This document shows positions 1 through 10,500 of a stretch of 64,000 nt of DNA, piece after piece; position 1 is the first letter of the stretch, and each line of letters begins with the position of its first letter. This DNA comes from JBPRGG01 sp051418075 (lineage in GTDB: Bacteria; Bacteroidota; Bacteroidia; Cytophagales; Cyclobacteriaceae). The notes beneath the pieces were generated by a model that was given only the letters and a program-made list of their open reading frames with translations, was not told the DNA's origin and did not search any database. The stretch lies in the NCBI GenBank assembly GCA_051418075.1, contig JBPRGG010000052.1, positions 62,001 through 126,000 on the forward strand, in the 5' to 3' direction. Made by a program: the position numbers and the translations under genes.

Positions 1-1
1 T

Positions 2-2629
2 CAGGCCAGTGGTGAACCAGGTTCAGGAGTGAATATCAGGATACGCGGTAGTTCTTCAGTAAGGGGTGGTAACAATCCATTGTTTGTGGTAGATGGCGTG
101 CCGCTGGCAGGTGATGATATATCAGCCGGAGGGGTTGATATAGGACGTGGTTCTTCCTCTTCCCGGAATCCTCTCAACTTCTTAAATCCTAATGACATAG
201 AAAGTATTGATATACTCAAGGATGCTTCTGCCACAGCCATCTATGGCTCCAGGGGAGCTAATGGGGTAGTTTTGATTACCACCAAAAGTGGAAAGGGTAA
301 AGCTAAATCATTGGAATACAATACCAATGTGAGTTTTGCCCAGATGGCCAATCGTTTTGATCTTTTGGATCGTGACCAATTTCTTTCCGGAGCAGCTGAA
401 CTTGGGGTAAACATTGATGAAGTTGATTTAGGATCCAATACAGACTGGCAAGATCAAATTTCCCGAACAGCTGTTTCGCACCGGCACGACCTTTCATTTT
501 CAAATGCTTTCAGTACAGGTAATTACCGGGCTTCTGTAAGTTATGATAACCAGCAGGGAGTGATCAAGAATTCGGTGATGGAAAGGATTTCAGGCCGATT
601 AAATGCCAACAAATCATTTTTCAATGATAGATTAAACCTGGGAGCCCAGCTGACTTTAGCCAGAGTAAATGATTTAGCCCCACCCATTACCAATAATGCT
701 GGTTTTGAAGGCGACTTGCTGGGAGCTACCTACATGGCCAATCCCACCTGGCCGGCTGATCCGGATATACAACCTTCCAATACCAATGCCAATCCATTGT
801 CGCTATTGGAATACACCCTGGATCAGACAGCCACAGACAGGGCATTATTTAATATTTCGGCTGAATATGATATTGTGCCCGATCTTAGTTTCAAAGTAAA
901 TACCGGATTTGATAGAACTGATTCTGAAAGGGAAGGAGCATATTCGCCCGCCTTATTTTTAAGTAATGGCGTTACTGACAATGGAAGAGGCTATGTAGCA
1001 ATTACTGAAACCAGCAGTAATTTGCTGGAAGCATTTTTTAATTATAACAAGGATATGGGCAATAGCAAGATCAATGCCCTGGTGGGTTATTCCTACCAGG
1101 AATTCAACAGAAGAGGTTCCACCATCACAGGCTGGGGCTTTAATGGTGCTGATATGCAAAATATGGTCAGTGATTTAAATGATGCTTCATCCACCATTCG
1201 GGGGGCTATAAACAGGGATTTTCAGCAATTTGGTTATGATAATGACCGTTTCTTTATTAATACATTATTCCCTACTCCTGAAACCATTGATTTGCAGGAT
1301 AGACCCTCTGTACCAGTAGAATCTGTAGCGGGCAGCTTTTTTGAAGAAATAGATGAATTGCAGTCATTTTTTGGCCGGGTTAATTACTCTATTCAGGATA
1401 AATATCTGTTTACTGCAACTTTAAGGGCTGATGGTTCCACCAGGTTTGGGGGCAATAATAAATATGGTCTTTTCCCTTCTGTTTCTGCCGCCTGGAGGTT
1501 ATCTGATGAGCCATTTATGCCGGCAGTATTTGATGATCTTAAACTCAGACTGGGTTATGGAGTGAATGGTAATCAGGAAATACCCCATAATGTTCATCAG
1601 CAGCGGCAGCGTTACCGGGATATTAGTATTGAAAACGGAGGAAATATTAACCCTCCTGGTACCAACAACGTTGCTTTTAATAACCCGGACCTGAAATGGG
1701 AGCAAACCAGTCAGCTGAATTTAGGTATGGATTTTGCATTTGGTAGTGGACGGTTCAATGGTAGTATAGACCTGTATCGAAAAGTTACTTCGGACTTACT
1801 TATACAACAATTTGCTGCTCAGCCATCCCCTACACCATTTAACTGGATCAATCTGGATGCTGATGTGATCAATAGCGGTGTAGAATTAGTACTTAATTAT
1901 TATGCCGTAGATAATGACGATGTGGGACTTAGCTTCGGCTTGAATCTGGCCTACAATGACAATACAGTGGAAGGATTACAAACTGTGCTTAATACCGGCG
2001 AGATTTCTGGTCAGGGTTTAACAGGTGCATTTGCTCAACGTATAGCCAATGATCAGCCACTTTATGCCTATTTTTTAAGAAGGTTTACCGGATATAACCA
2101 GGAAGGGCTGGCAGTTTATGCAGATGGTGATTTCCAGCAATTTTTAGACAAAGGACCAATTCCTCACTACAATGTAGGATTCAATATTGATGCCCGATTT
2201 GGCAATTTTGATATCTCTACATTCCTGGCCGGGCAGTTTGGCTTTTGGGTATACAATAACACAGCTAATGCATTCTTCACCAAAGGGTCATTAGGAAATG
2301 GAAGAAATGTGACCGAAGATGTTTTGGGTAGCCCCGAGTCGCCGGTTAATGCACCGGATGTTTCTACCCGGTTCCTGGAAAGAGGGGATTTCATGCGGAT
2401 GCAAAATTTGAATTTGGGATATAATGTAAACTTATCGGAAAATTCATTTATTCAAAAGCTCAGATTTTATGCCAGTGGACAAAACCTGTTCGTGATCACA
2501 AATTATACTGGACTTGATCCGGAAGTGAATGTAAATAAATCTATCGATGGAGTACCATCTTTAGGTATAGATTATACAGCCTATCCCAGGCCTATTACAG
2601 TTACAATTGGTTTAAATGCAACATTTTAA
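2..2629 (+). CDS. SusC/RagA-family TonB-dependent outer membrane receptor (5' truncated by window)
   Basis: Outer-membrane, TonB-driven channel of a SusCD pair; it imports an oligomer captured by its SusD partner. The reading frame is open from base 2, upstream of the first start-like codon (GTG at 29), so the signal peptide, carboxypeptidase-like domain and TonB box lie outside the window. The visible part opens in the plug domain (VNIRIRGSSS, FVVDGVPL, then DILKDASATAIYGSRGANG), a SusC hallmark, and continues as a long beta-barrel ending in an aromatic residue (LNATF). About 875 residues are visible of the roughly 1000 or more usual for the family. susD follows after 11 bases, so the two are co-transcribed. 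The substrate cannot be deduced: no glycoside hydrolase sits in this cluster. The family call is very secure. Confidence 0.96.
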   Translation, partial: QASGEPGSGVNIRIRGSSSVRGGNNPLFVVDGVPLAGDDISAGGVDIGRGSSSSRNPLNFLNPNDIESIDILKDASATAIYGSRGANGVVLITTKSGKGKAKSLEYNTNVSFAQMANRFDLLDRDQFLSGAAELGVNIDEVDLGSNTDWQDQISRTAVSHRHDLSFSNAFSTGNYRASVSYDNQQGVIKNSVMERISGRLNANKSFFNDRLNLGAQLTLARVNDLAPPITNNAGFEGDLLGATYMANPTWPADPDIQPSNTNANPLSLLEYTLDQTATDRALFNISAEYDIVPDLSFKVNTGFDRTDSEREGAYSPALFLSNGVTDNGRGYVAITETSSNLLEAFFNYNKDMGNSKINALVGYSYQEFNRRGSTITGWGFNGADMQNMVSDLNDASSTIRGAINRDFQQFGYDNDRFFINTLFPTPETIDLQDRPSVPVESVAGSFFEEIDELQSFFGRVNYSIQDKYLFTATLRADGSTRFGGNNKYGLFPSVSAAWRLSDEPFMPAVFDDLKLRLGYGVNGNQEIPHNVHQQRQRYRDISIENGGNINPPGTNNVAFNNPDLKWEQTSQLNLGMDFAFGSGRFNGSIDLYRKVTSDLLIQQFAAQPSPTPFNWINLDADVINSGVELVLNYYAVDNDDVGLSFGLNLAYNDNTVEGLQTVLNTGEISGQGLTGAFAQRIANDQPLYAYFLRRFTGYNQEGLAVYADGDFQQFLDKGPIPHYNVGFNIDARFGNFDISTFLAGQFGFWVYNNTANAFFTKGSLGNGRNVTEDVLGSPESPVNAPDVSTRFLERGDFMRMQNLNLGYNVNLSENSFIQKLRFYASGQNLFVITNYTGLDPEVNVNKSIDGVPSLGIDYTAYPRPITVTIGLNATF

Positions 2630-2640
2630 ATAAAATAAGT

Positions 2641-4173
2641 ATGAAGCGATTAAATTTATTCAAATATCTGTTTTTGACAGGAATTGTTCTGACAGCCTTT
2701 AATGCCTGTACAGATTTAGAAGTAGAGGAGAAAGACAGCCTGGTGATTGAAACAGAATCAGGAGAGTTTGGCGGTGTAGATCCTTCATCATCATTAGCCT
2801 CTGCTTATACTGATTTAAGAGGTTTTGGTGACCAGGCTAACTGGTATGCCCTGGCTGAAGTAACTTCAGATGAATTGCTTGTGCCTACCAGGGGAACTGA
2901 CTGGGGAGATAACGGGATTTGGAGAACCTTGCATCAGCATTCATGGGATCCAACCCACCAGTATATCCTGAATACCTGGAATAATCTTAATTCCAATGTT
3001 TTCCGATTAAATCAATTATTACATCCTTTATCCGGGGCCAACCAAACCCAGGCAGCAGAAGGTAAATTCCTTCGGGCTTTCAATATGTTCTGGCTGTTGG
3101 ATATGTTTGGTAAGTTACCATTCCGGGAAGCAGATCAGGGGGTAGATGTTGATCCTACTGTTTTAACTTCACAGGAGGCGTTTGATTTTATATTAAAAGA
3201 TCTTCAGGAAGCTTTACCTGATCTTCCCCAAGTAGGTCCGGGAACAGAAACAATTGGTGCATCCAAGGCGGCTGCACATTTTTTGCTGGCCAAATTGTAT
3301 CTTAACAAACATGTATATTTGGGCACTACTCCAGAACCTGAAGATATGAATCAGGTAATTGATCACGTGAATGCCATTACTGAAGATGGATTTGAAATTC
3401 AGGATGGATATTTTGAAATTTTTACCCCTGATCCTGATTCTGAAACAATTCTTTGGACTGATGCTTCCTGGGGAAACAGGATATGGAATGGTTTACACTA
3501 TTTTCAAAATGCACCGGATAATACCGGAGGAGGGTGGAATGGTTTTTCCACTACCGCAGATTTTTATGCTTTGTTTGAAGGGAATCCCGATGACAATACT
3601 CCAGCTGGGAACCAGGAAGAACGCAGAGGATATGTCCCCACTGATGGTGATCATTTAGGAATTGGATATGGATTCCTGGTAGGTCAGCAATATGATGAAG
3701 AAGGTAATCCCCTTAATGATAGAGCTGGTAATCCATTAGTATATACCAAAGAATTTCCCGGATTAGCGGGAAATAATGAAAGAACCGGTATCAGGGTCAT
3801 AAAATATCACCCTGAAAACGGAGCATTTACTAATCATTATATATTTTTCCGATATGCAGATGCTTTCCTGATGAAAATTGAAGCTATATTAAGAGGTGGC
3901 AGTTCTGATGATGACCCGCTGGAATTGATCAATGAACTAAGAGAAATCCGGAAAGCCTCTCCTTTAACTTCTGTAGATCTGGGAGATATATTGGATGAAC
4001 GGGGCCGTGAATTGTATATAGAAGGTTGGCGTAGAAATGATCAAATCCGTTTTGGTACCTTCACAGAGACATGGGATATGAAAGATATTGCAGAACCTCA
4101 TCGGGTATTATTCCCGATCCCTGATCTGGCCATTGCCACCAATCCTAATTTGGAGCAAAACCCCGGTTATTAA
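2641..4173 (+). CDS. SusD/RagB-family nutrient-binding lipoprotein
   Basis: Surface lipoprotein that caps the SusC channel and binds the imported ligand. The N-terminus is a lipoprotein signal with the lipobox cysteine at residue 23 (LTAFNAC). The body has SusD features: an N-terminal helical TPR-like part with AEGKFLRAFNMFWLLDMFG, and the C-terminal RYADAFLMKIEA and DERGRELYIEGWRRNDQIR segments. The length of 510 residues is normal. It starts 11 bases after the SusC stop and is followed by a hairpin (4195-4226) that may reduce read-through into the FG-GAP genes. Family certain, ligand unknown. Confidence 0.96.
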   Translation: MKRLNLFKYLFLTGIVLTAFNACTDLEVEEKDSLVIETESGEFGGVDPSSSLASAYTDLRGFGDQANWYALAEVTSDELLVPTRGTDWGDNGIWRTLHQHSWDPTHQYILNTWNNLNSNVFRLNQLLHPLSGANQTQAAEGKFLRAFNMFWLLDMFGKLPFREADQGVDVDPTVLTSQEAFDFILKDLQEALPDLPQVGPGTETIGASKAAAHFLLAKLYLNKHVYLGTTPEPEDMNQVIDHVNAITEDGFEIQDGYFEIFTPDPDSETILWTDASWGNRIWNGLHYFQNAPDNTGGGWNGFSTTADFYALFEGNPDDNTPAGNQEERRGYVPTDGDHLGIGYGFLVGQQYDEEGNPLNDRAGNPLVYTKEFPGLAGNNERTGIRVIKYHPENGAFTNHYIFFRYADAFLMKIEAILRGGSSDDDPLELINELREIRKASPLTSVDLGDILDERGRELYIEGWRRNDQIRFGTFTETWDMKDIAEPHRVLFPIPDLAIATNPNLEQNPGY

Positions 4174-4194
4174 GATTTAGTTATTTTATTTCTG

Positions 4195-4226
4195 GAAAAG
4201 AAAGTCATAATAATGGCTTTCTTTTC
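4195..4226 (+). terminator. Intra-cluster hairpin after susD (possible attenuator/terminator)
   Basis: GAAAAGAAAG at the left pairs with CTTTCTTTTC at the right. The arms continue inward through one mismatch (t against g) to CAT/ATG around the loop AATA. Only a loose T-rich stretch follows (gttgttt), so it may be a weak terminator or an mRNA-processing or stabilising hairpin that separates susCD dosage from the downstream genes. Function inferred from structure only. Confidence 0.45.
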
Positions 4227-4249
4227 GTTGTTTATTAACTTTATGTTAA

Positions 4250-7200
4250 ATGGGGAAGGAGGTTACTATTAGGTTTATATGTTTTACTTTTCTTGTGGTA
4301 GTATTTGGTTCCTGCCGGAATGAACCTGATACTTTGTTTGAAAGTTTGCCTCCCGGAAAGACAGGGATACATTTTACCAATCAATTAGAACTAAGACAAG
4401 ATTTTGATGTATTTCGCTACCGAAATTACTATAATGGGGGAGGTGTAGCTATTGGTGATATCAATAATGACGGGTTTGCTGATGTTTATTTGTCAGCTAA
4501 TATGGCTGAAAATAAATTATATCTGAACCAGGGAGATTTCGAGTTTGCCGACATCAGTCAGCAGTCAGGTACAATAGGGAAAAAAGAATGGTCTACCGGT
4601 GTGGTTATGACTGATGTGAATGGAGATGGATGGCTGGATATTTATGTTTGCAATTCGGGTGATATTTTAGGCGGTCGACGTGAAAATGAGCTATTTATTA
4701 ATAACGGAGACCTTACTTTTACCGAACAGGCTGAAAAGTATGGATTGGCCGACAGAGGATTCAGTACCCATGCTGCTTTTTTCGACTACGATCAGGATGG
4801 AGACCTGGATTGCTACATCCTGAACAACAGTTTTCGTCCTGTATCCTCACTGGGCTATGAAAACATAAGGCATGTCAGGGATTCAACCGGCGGTGATAAA
4901 TTATATCAGAATCAGAATGGTTTTTTCAAAGATGTGAGTCAAGAAGCCGGGATATTCGGTAGTGTAATAGGATTTGGTTTAGGCGTGACAGTTTCAGACA
5001 TCAACCAGGATGGCTGGATGGATATTTATGTTTCCAATGATTTTTTTGAAAGGGATTATCTCTATATCAATCAGAAAGACGGCACATTTAGTGAAGAACT
5101 TCCCCAAAGATTAGGACATATCAGCAATTTTTCCATGGGAACTGATGCGGCAGATATCAATAATGATGGTTATCCTGAATTGTTTGTCACCGATATGCTG
5201 CCCAGGGATGAAATTCGTATGAAGACTATGGTGAATTTCGAATCTTATGAAGTACACCAGATTAAACTTGAAAATGATTATTACCGGCAATACATGCGAA
5301 ATACCCTTCAACTAAACAGGGGGGATGGAAGTTTTACAGAAATTGGGCAATTTGCTGGTATACATGCTACTGATTGGAGCTGGGGTGCTCTGATTGCAGA
5401 CTTTGACAATGATTTGAAAAAGGAGATCTATGTCACCAATGGTATTTATAAAGATGTAATTGATCAGGATTTCATTCAATTTTTGGCCAATGAAGAAAAT
5501 ATGATTGCTGCCATGAGAGCCCAGACCGTGAATTTTGAAAGCCTGGTGGAAAAAATGCCTTCTCAGAAGCTTTCAAATTTTATGTTCAGGCAATCTGATA
5601 GTATTCAGTTTGAAAATGTGGCAGCTGACTGGGGTCTTTCTGAACCTTCCTTTTCTAATGGTGCCGCTTATGGTGATCTTGATAATGACGGAGATCTGGA
5701 CCTGGTGGTAAACAATGTAAATCATTCAGCATTTGTTTATAAAAATAATTCCCGCAAAAATTATCTTAAATGTACTTTCAAAGGACCTGATAAGAATCAC
5801 TTTGGTATTGGGGCCAGCCTGAAGGTTTATGCTGGGGGGCATCTGCTGCTCTGGGAAAATATGCCTACCAAAGGATTTCAGGCCTCCATGGATTACCAGG
5901 CCCTGATTGGGTTGGATACTTTGAATAAAATTGATAGCCTGATAGTAGACTGGGGTTATAACAAACAAACCCGGATGTATAATATCAATTCGAATCAACA
6001 TTTGACTTTGTCCATTAATGATGCAGAGCCTGTCAAAATGATTGATAAAAGGATGCCTTCCCCACTTTTCAGATCCTGTAATCCTTTATTTGATCCTCCC
6101 TATCAGCATCAGGAAAACCGTTATATTGATTTTAATAATGAAAGATTGCTATACCATCAGATTTCTATAGAAGGGCCGGCTTTAACTTCGGCCGATCTGG
6201 ATCAGAATGGTTTGGATGATCTTTTTATAGGAGGAGCTACAGGTTACGCCGGAGCCATTTATTTACAATTTGAATCAGGATTTAGCAAGATACAAGTTCC
6301 TGATCTGGAGTTGGATAAATATCAGGAAGATGTAGATGCGGTCTTTTTTGATGCTGATAATGATGGTGACCTGGACCTGTATGTAGCCAGTGGGGGTTAC
6401 TCGTTTCCGGAAAATTCACGAGAATACCAGGACCGCCTTTATCTGATGGAAGGGTGGGAAAATAATCAGCCGCATTATAAAAAATCCTCCGGTCGGATAC
6501 CCTTAAACTACCAGGTGAAATCCTGTGTTATACCTGGAGATTATGATGGTGATGGAGACCAGGATCTGTTTATTGGGGCCAGAGCTATTCCCGGACAATA
6601 TGGAAAATCTCCCAATAGTATATTGTTGCAAAATGATGGATCAGGCACATTTTCTGATCAAACCAACCGGGTGGCAATGGGTCTTGGAAGCCTGGGAATG
6701 GTCACAGATGGTTGCTGGACTGACCTGGATGATGATAATGATTTGGATTTGGTAGTAGCAGGAGAATGGATGCCATTGGTGATATTTAAGAACAATGGTA
6801 CCAACCTGGAACGATTGAATAATGTACCCGGACTGACTGGTACTGAAGGATGGTGGCGGACCATACTGCCGATTGATTTAAATCAGGATGGAAACATGGA
6901 TTTGATAGCTGGCAATTTTGGTCTTAATTCACGGTACAAAGCTTCTAAAGATGATCCTTTTGTCATGTACCTGAATGATTTTGATCAAAATGGGATCATG
7001 GAAACGGTGTATGCTTATCCAGTTGAAAATAAATATTATCCTATGGCATTGCGACACGATTTAATTGCTCAATTGCCTTATCTAAAAAAGAAATATGTTC
7101 ATTATAAAGATTATGCCGGTCAATCGATTGGAGACATTTTTTCTTCAGAGTTGTTGGACCAGTCTTATCAGAATAAAATCCATCAGTTAGCTTCTCTGGC

Positions 7201-7549
7201 CGTTTTAAATAACGGTGACGGATCATACCAGGTACAAGAATTACCTGTCAATGTACAATGGTCACCGGTAACTACCATTCTGGCCCATGATTTCAATCGG
7301 GATGGCCTGCAGGAACTCTTTATTGGGGGAAATTTCTCAGGAACCAAACCGGAAGAAGGTCGTTATGATGCTAATCACGGCATTGTCATGCAATATGACC
7401 AATCATCCTTCAAGATACTTATTCACCAGAAAAGTGGTCTGAATATTACCGGTGACATGAGAAATTCAGCTGTTTTACGAACAGTAGGGGATAAAAAATT
7501 ATTGGTTGTAGCCAGAAATAATCAGGAACTTGCGATTTATGAATTCTAA
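4250..7549 (+). CDS. CRTAC1-like VCBS/FG-GAP repeat lipoprotein with ASPIC/UnbV domain (first paralogue)
   Basis: Large exported protein of 1099 residues with a lipoprotein signal (lipobox cysteine at residue 22, VVFGSC). The sequence shows two sets of FG-GAP/VCBS calcium-loop repeats, for example DINNDGFADVYLS, DVNGDGWLDIYVC, DYDQDGDLDCYIL, DINQDGWMDIYVS and DLDNDGDLDLVVN before about residue 490, and DADNDGDLDLYVA, DYDGDGDQDLFIG and DLNQDGNMDLIAG after about 640. Between them lies an ASPIC/UnbV-type domain (about 500-590; KNHFGIGASLKVYAGG). This predicts two beta-propellers joined by a small beta domain, probably surface- or periplasm-anchored and calcium-stabilised. It is the third gene of the SusCD cluster and overlaps its paralogue. 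Function unknown: binding, scaffold or enzyme partner are all possible. Confidence 0.92.
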   Translation: MGKEVTIRFICFTFLVVVFGSCRNEPDTLFESLPPGKTGIHFTNQLELRQDFDVFRYRNYYNGGGVAIGDINNDGFADVYLSANMAENKLYLNQGDFEFADISQQSGTIGKKEWSTGVVMTDVNGDGWLDIYVCNSGDILGGRRENELFINNGDLTFTEQAEKYGLADRGFSTHAAFFDYDQDGDLDCYILNNSFRPVSSLGYENIRHVRDSTGGDKLYQNQNGFFKDVSQEAGIFGSVIGFGLGVTVSDINQDGWMDIYVSNDFFERDYLYINQKDGTFSEELPQRLGHISNFSMGTDAADINNDGYPELFVTDMLPRDEIRMKTMVNFESYEVHQIKLENDYYRQYMRNTLQLNRGDGSFTEIGQFAGIHATDWSWGALIADFDNDLKKEIYVTNGIYKDVIDQDFIQFLANEENMIAAMRAQTVNFESLVEKMPSQKLSNFMFRQSDSIQFENVAADWGLSEPSFSNGAAYGDLDNDGDLDLVVNNVNHSAFVYKNNSRKNYLKCTFKGPDKNHFGIGASLKVYAGGHLLLWENMPTKGFQASMDYQALIGLDTLNKIDSLIVDWGYNKQTRMYNINSNQHLTLSINDAEPVKMIDKRMPSPLFRSCNPLFDPPYQHQENRYIDFNNERLLYHQISIEGPALTSADLDQNGLDDLFIGGATGYAGAIYLQFESGFSKIQVPDLELDKYQEDVDAVFFDADNDGDLDLYVASGGYSFPENSREYQDRLYLMEGWENNQPHYKKSSGRIPLNYQVKSCVIPGDYDGDGDQDLFIGARAIPGQYGKSPNSILLQNDGSGTFSDQTNRVAMGLGSLGMVTDGCWTDLDDDNDLDLVVAGEWMPLVIFKNNGTNLERLNNVPGLTGTEGWWRTILPIDLNQDGNMDLIAGNFGLNSRYKASKDDPFVMYLNDFDQNGIMETVYAYPVENKYYPMALRHDLIAQLPYLKKKYVHYKDYAGQSIGDIFSSELLDQSYQNKIHQLASLAVLNNGDGSYQVQELPVNVQWSPVTTILAHDFNRDGLQELFIGGNFSGTKPEEGRYDANHGIVMQYDQSSFKILIHQKSGLNITGDMRNSAVLRTVGDKKLLVVARNNQELAIYEF

Positions 7550-10500
7550 CTATTTAAAATTAATTTATATAAAATTATTCTTTCTGGGATTGATCATTTC
7601 CGGTTGTGAGGCTCCCACCAGATTTCAGTTGCTCAATCCAGAACAAACCGGTGTGGATTTTGTAAACCACCTGGAGGAAACCCCGCAAATGAATGTTTTC
7701 ACCTATCTCTATTTTTACAATGGAGGGGGGGTAGCTGCCGGAGATTTAAATGGAGATGACTTGATAGATCTTTTTTTTACCTCAAACCAGGACAGTAACC
7801 GTGTCTATCTGAATCAGGGCAATTTTCAATTTAAGGATATAACCATTCCCACCGGATTATTTGGTAAAAAAGGCTGGACTACCGGAGTATCCATGGCTGA
7901 TGTCAATGGAGATGGCAGGCTGGACATTTATGTTAGTCAGTTGGGGGATTATAAAAATATCATTGGAAAAAATCAATTATATATCAACCTTGGAAATAAT
8001 AAAGAGGGAATTCCCCGGTTTGAGGATCAGGCCCATCAGTGGGGGCTGGATCTTAAAGGTTTCAGCACCCAGGCTGCTTTTTTTGACTATGATCTGGATG
8101 GTGATCTGGACCTGTATATGCTAAATCATTCGGTTCATAGCAATGGAACCTATGAAAAGGCGGAAATAAGGACTGAAAAGCACCCTTTAGCCGGAGATAA
8201 GTTAATGAGAAACCAGGGAGATCATTTTGAAGAGGTCACTGAAGCCGCCGGCATTTACAGCAGTGCTTTGGGTTATGGCCTGGGGATCAGTATCAGTGAC
8301 ATCAATTGGGATGGCTATCCTGATATTTACATTGGCAATGATTTTCACGAAGATGATTACCTCTATATTAACCAGGGTGATGGGACTTTTCAGGAACAGT
8401 TAGGCTTGGCGATGGCTCATACCGGCCGGTATTCTATGGGAAATGATATAGCTGACATTAATAATGACGGACTTCCGGATATTGTATCGCTGGATATGCT
8501 GCCGTCTGATCCGGAAAAATTAAAAGCAAGTGCCGGGGAGGATGCATACGATGTGTATTATTTTAAATTAAATTATGGCTACAAACATCAGTTTTCCCGA
8601 AATACTTTTCAATTAAACCTGGGCAATGGTAAATTTAGCGACATTGCCCTGATGGCTGATATGGCTGCTACTGACTGGAGTTGGTCCTCATTGCTGGCTG
8701 ATTTTGATCTGGATGGCAAGAGAGATCTTTTCATTTCCAACGGGATCAAACGAAGAATGAATGACCTGGACTATATTAATTTTATTTCCAATGATGCCGT
8801 ACAACATCGACTGGAAGGAGATCTTACTGATGATGACCTGAATCTGGTAAATCATATGCCGGTGGTGAAAATTTCAAATTTTATTTACCAAAACAAGGGC
8901 AATCTTTCTTTTGAGGATGTGTCAAACCATTGGGGTTTTGATCAGGCTTCCTTTTCCAATGGGGCCGTATATGCAGATCTGGATAATGACGGTGATTTGG
9001 ATCTGGTCACAAATAACGTGGATCAACCAGCCTTCATTTATCGTAATCGAAGTCGGGAACAGGAAACAGACCAACCAAATTATCTTAAAATCAGATTCAA
9101 AGGAAAAGGCAAAAATCGATTGGGAGTGGGGGCAAAAATCATGTTTTCCCAAGCAGGAGAAACTTTTCTTCAGGAAATGTTCCCTGTACGTGGGTTTCAA
9201 TCAAGTATGCCTTATGAAATGGTTATTGGATTAGGCACTTTGGCAAAGATTGATTCATTGTGGGTCATTTGGCCTGACCAGTCTTACCAGGTGCTCAACA
9301 ATGTTCAGGCAAATCAACTGCTTCTGTTAGATCAGGAACAGGCAAAAGGAAAATTCTTTCGTAAAGATCCGGCTTCTGATCAGGTATTTAGGGAAGTCAA
9401 TCTGAATGGACTGGATTATTTACATCGGGAAAATAAGTTTGTGGAATTTAACCGTGAACCTTTAATTCCCCACATGAGTTCAACGGAAGGACCTCACCTT
9501 ATAACCGGAGATTTGAACGGAGATGGAATGGATGATATATGGATGCCAGGCCCCAAAAGAGTGGCTTCACAGGTCTTTTTGCAAAATGATACAGGGTTTT
9601 ATCAGCTTGATCAGCCGGCATTTCGGTCAGACAGCCTACCTGAAGATATTATGGCTGAATTAGTGGATTTTGATCAGGATCAGGATCTGGATCTGGTGGT
9701 GGTAAGTGGAGGTAATGAATTTCAGGGAGAAGCTGCTGCATTACAGGTAAGAACCTATCAAAATGATGGAAACGGTAATTTTCAGCGGGTGGAAGGCATA
9801 ATACCGGATATTTATCTGACTGCCTCTGCTATTGTTAAAGCAGATTATGATTTGGATGGAGATTTTGACCTCTTCATAAGTGGCAGTGTAGTTCCCTGGC
9901 ATTATGGCTTGTCTCCCAGTAGCTTTTTATTAAGAAACCAGGGTGATGGAACCTTTACCGATGTAACAAACCAGGTAGAAGGCCTGGCTCAGGCGGGTAT
10001 GATCAAAGCAGTTCAATGGGCGGATTTAAATAATGATCAGTATCCGGAATTAATACTGGCAGGAGAATGGATGCCGCTCAGGATCTTTTATAATTATGAG
10101 GGGAAGTTAAAATATGAAACTGTACCTGGAATTGATGATTTAAAGGGTTGGTGGCAAAGTCTGGTCACAGCAGACATTGATCAGGATGGAGACCTGGATA
10201 TATTGGCCGGTAACCTGGGCCTGAACAGTAAATTAAAAGCCAGTACAGTCGATCCTGTATCTTTATATTATGGAGACTTTGATGGAAATCAGGTCAATGA
10301 ACAGTTGCTGGTTTACAGTAATCAAGGAGAAAAGCATCTTTTTCCAACCAAAGACGAACTGGTAAAACAGCTGCCTAAGTTGAAAAGTAAGTACCTCAAG
10401 TATAAAGATTTTGCTCAAGCCAGCTTATATGATATTTTTCCTAAAGATCAGCTGGAAAAGGCTTTACACCTGGAAGTGACTGAATTCCGGTCTGGTTGTT

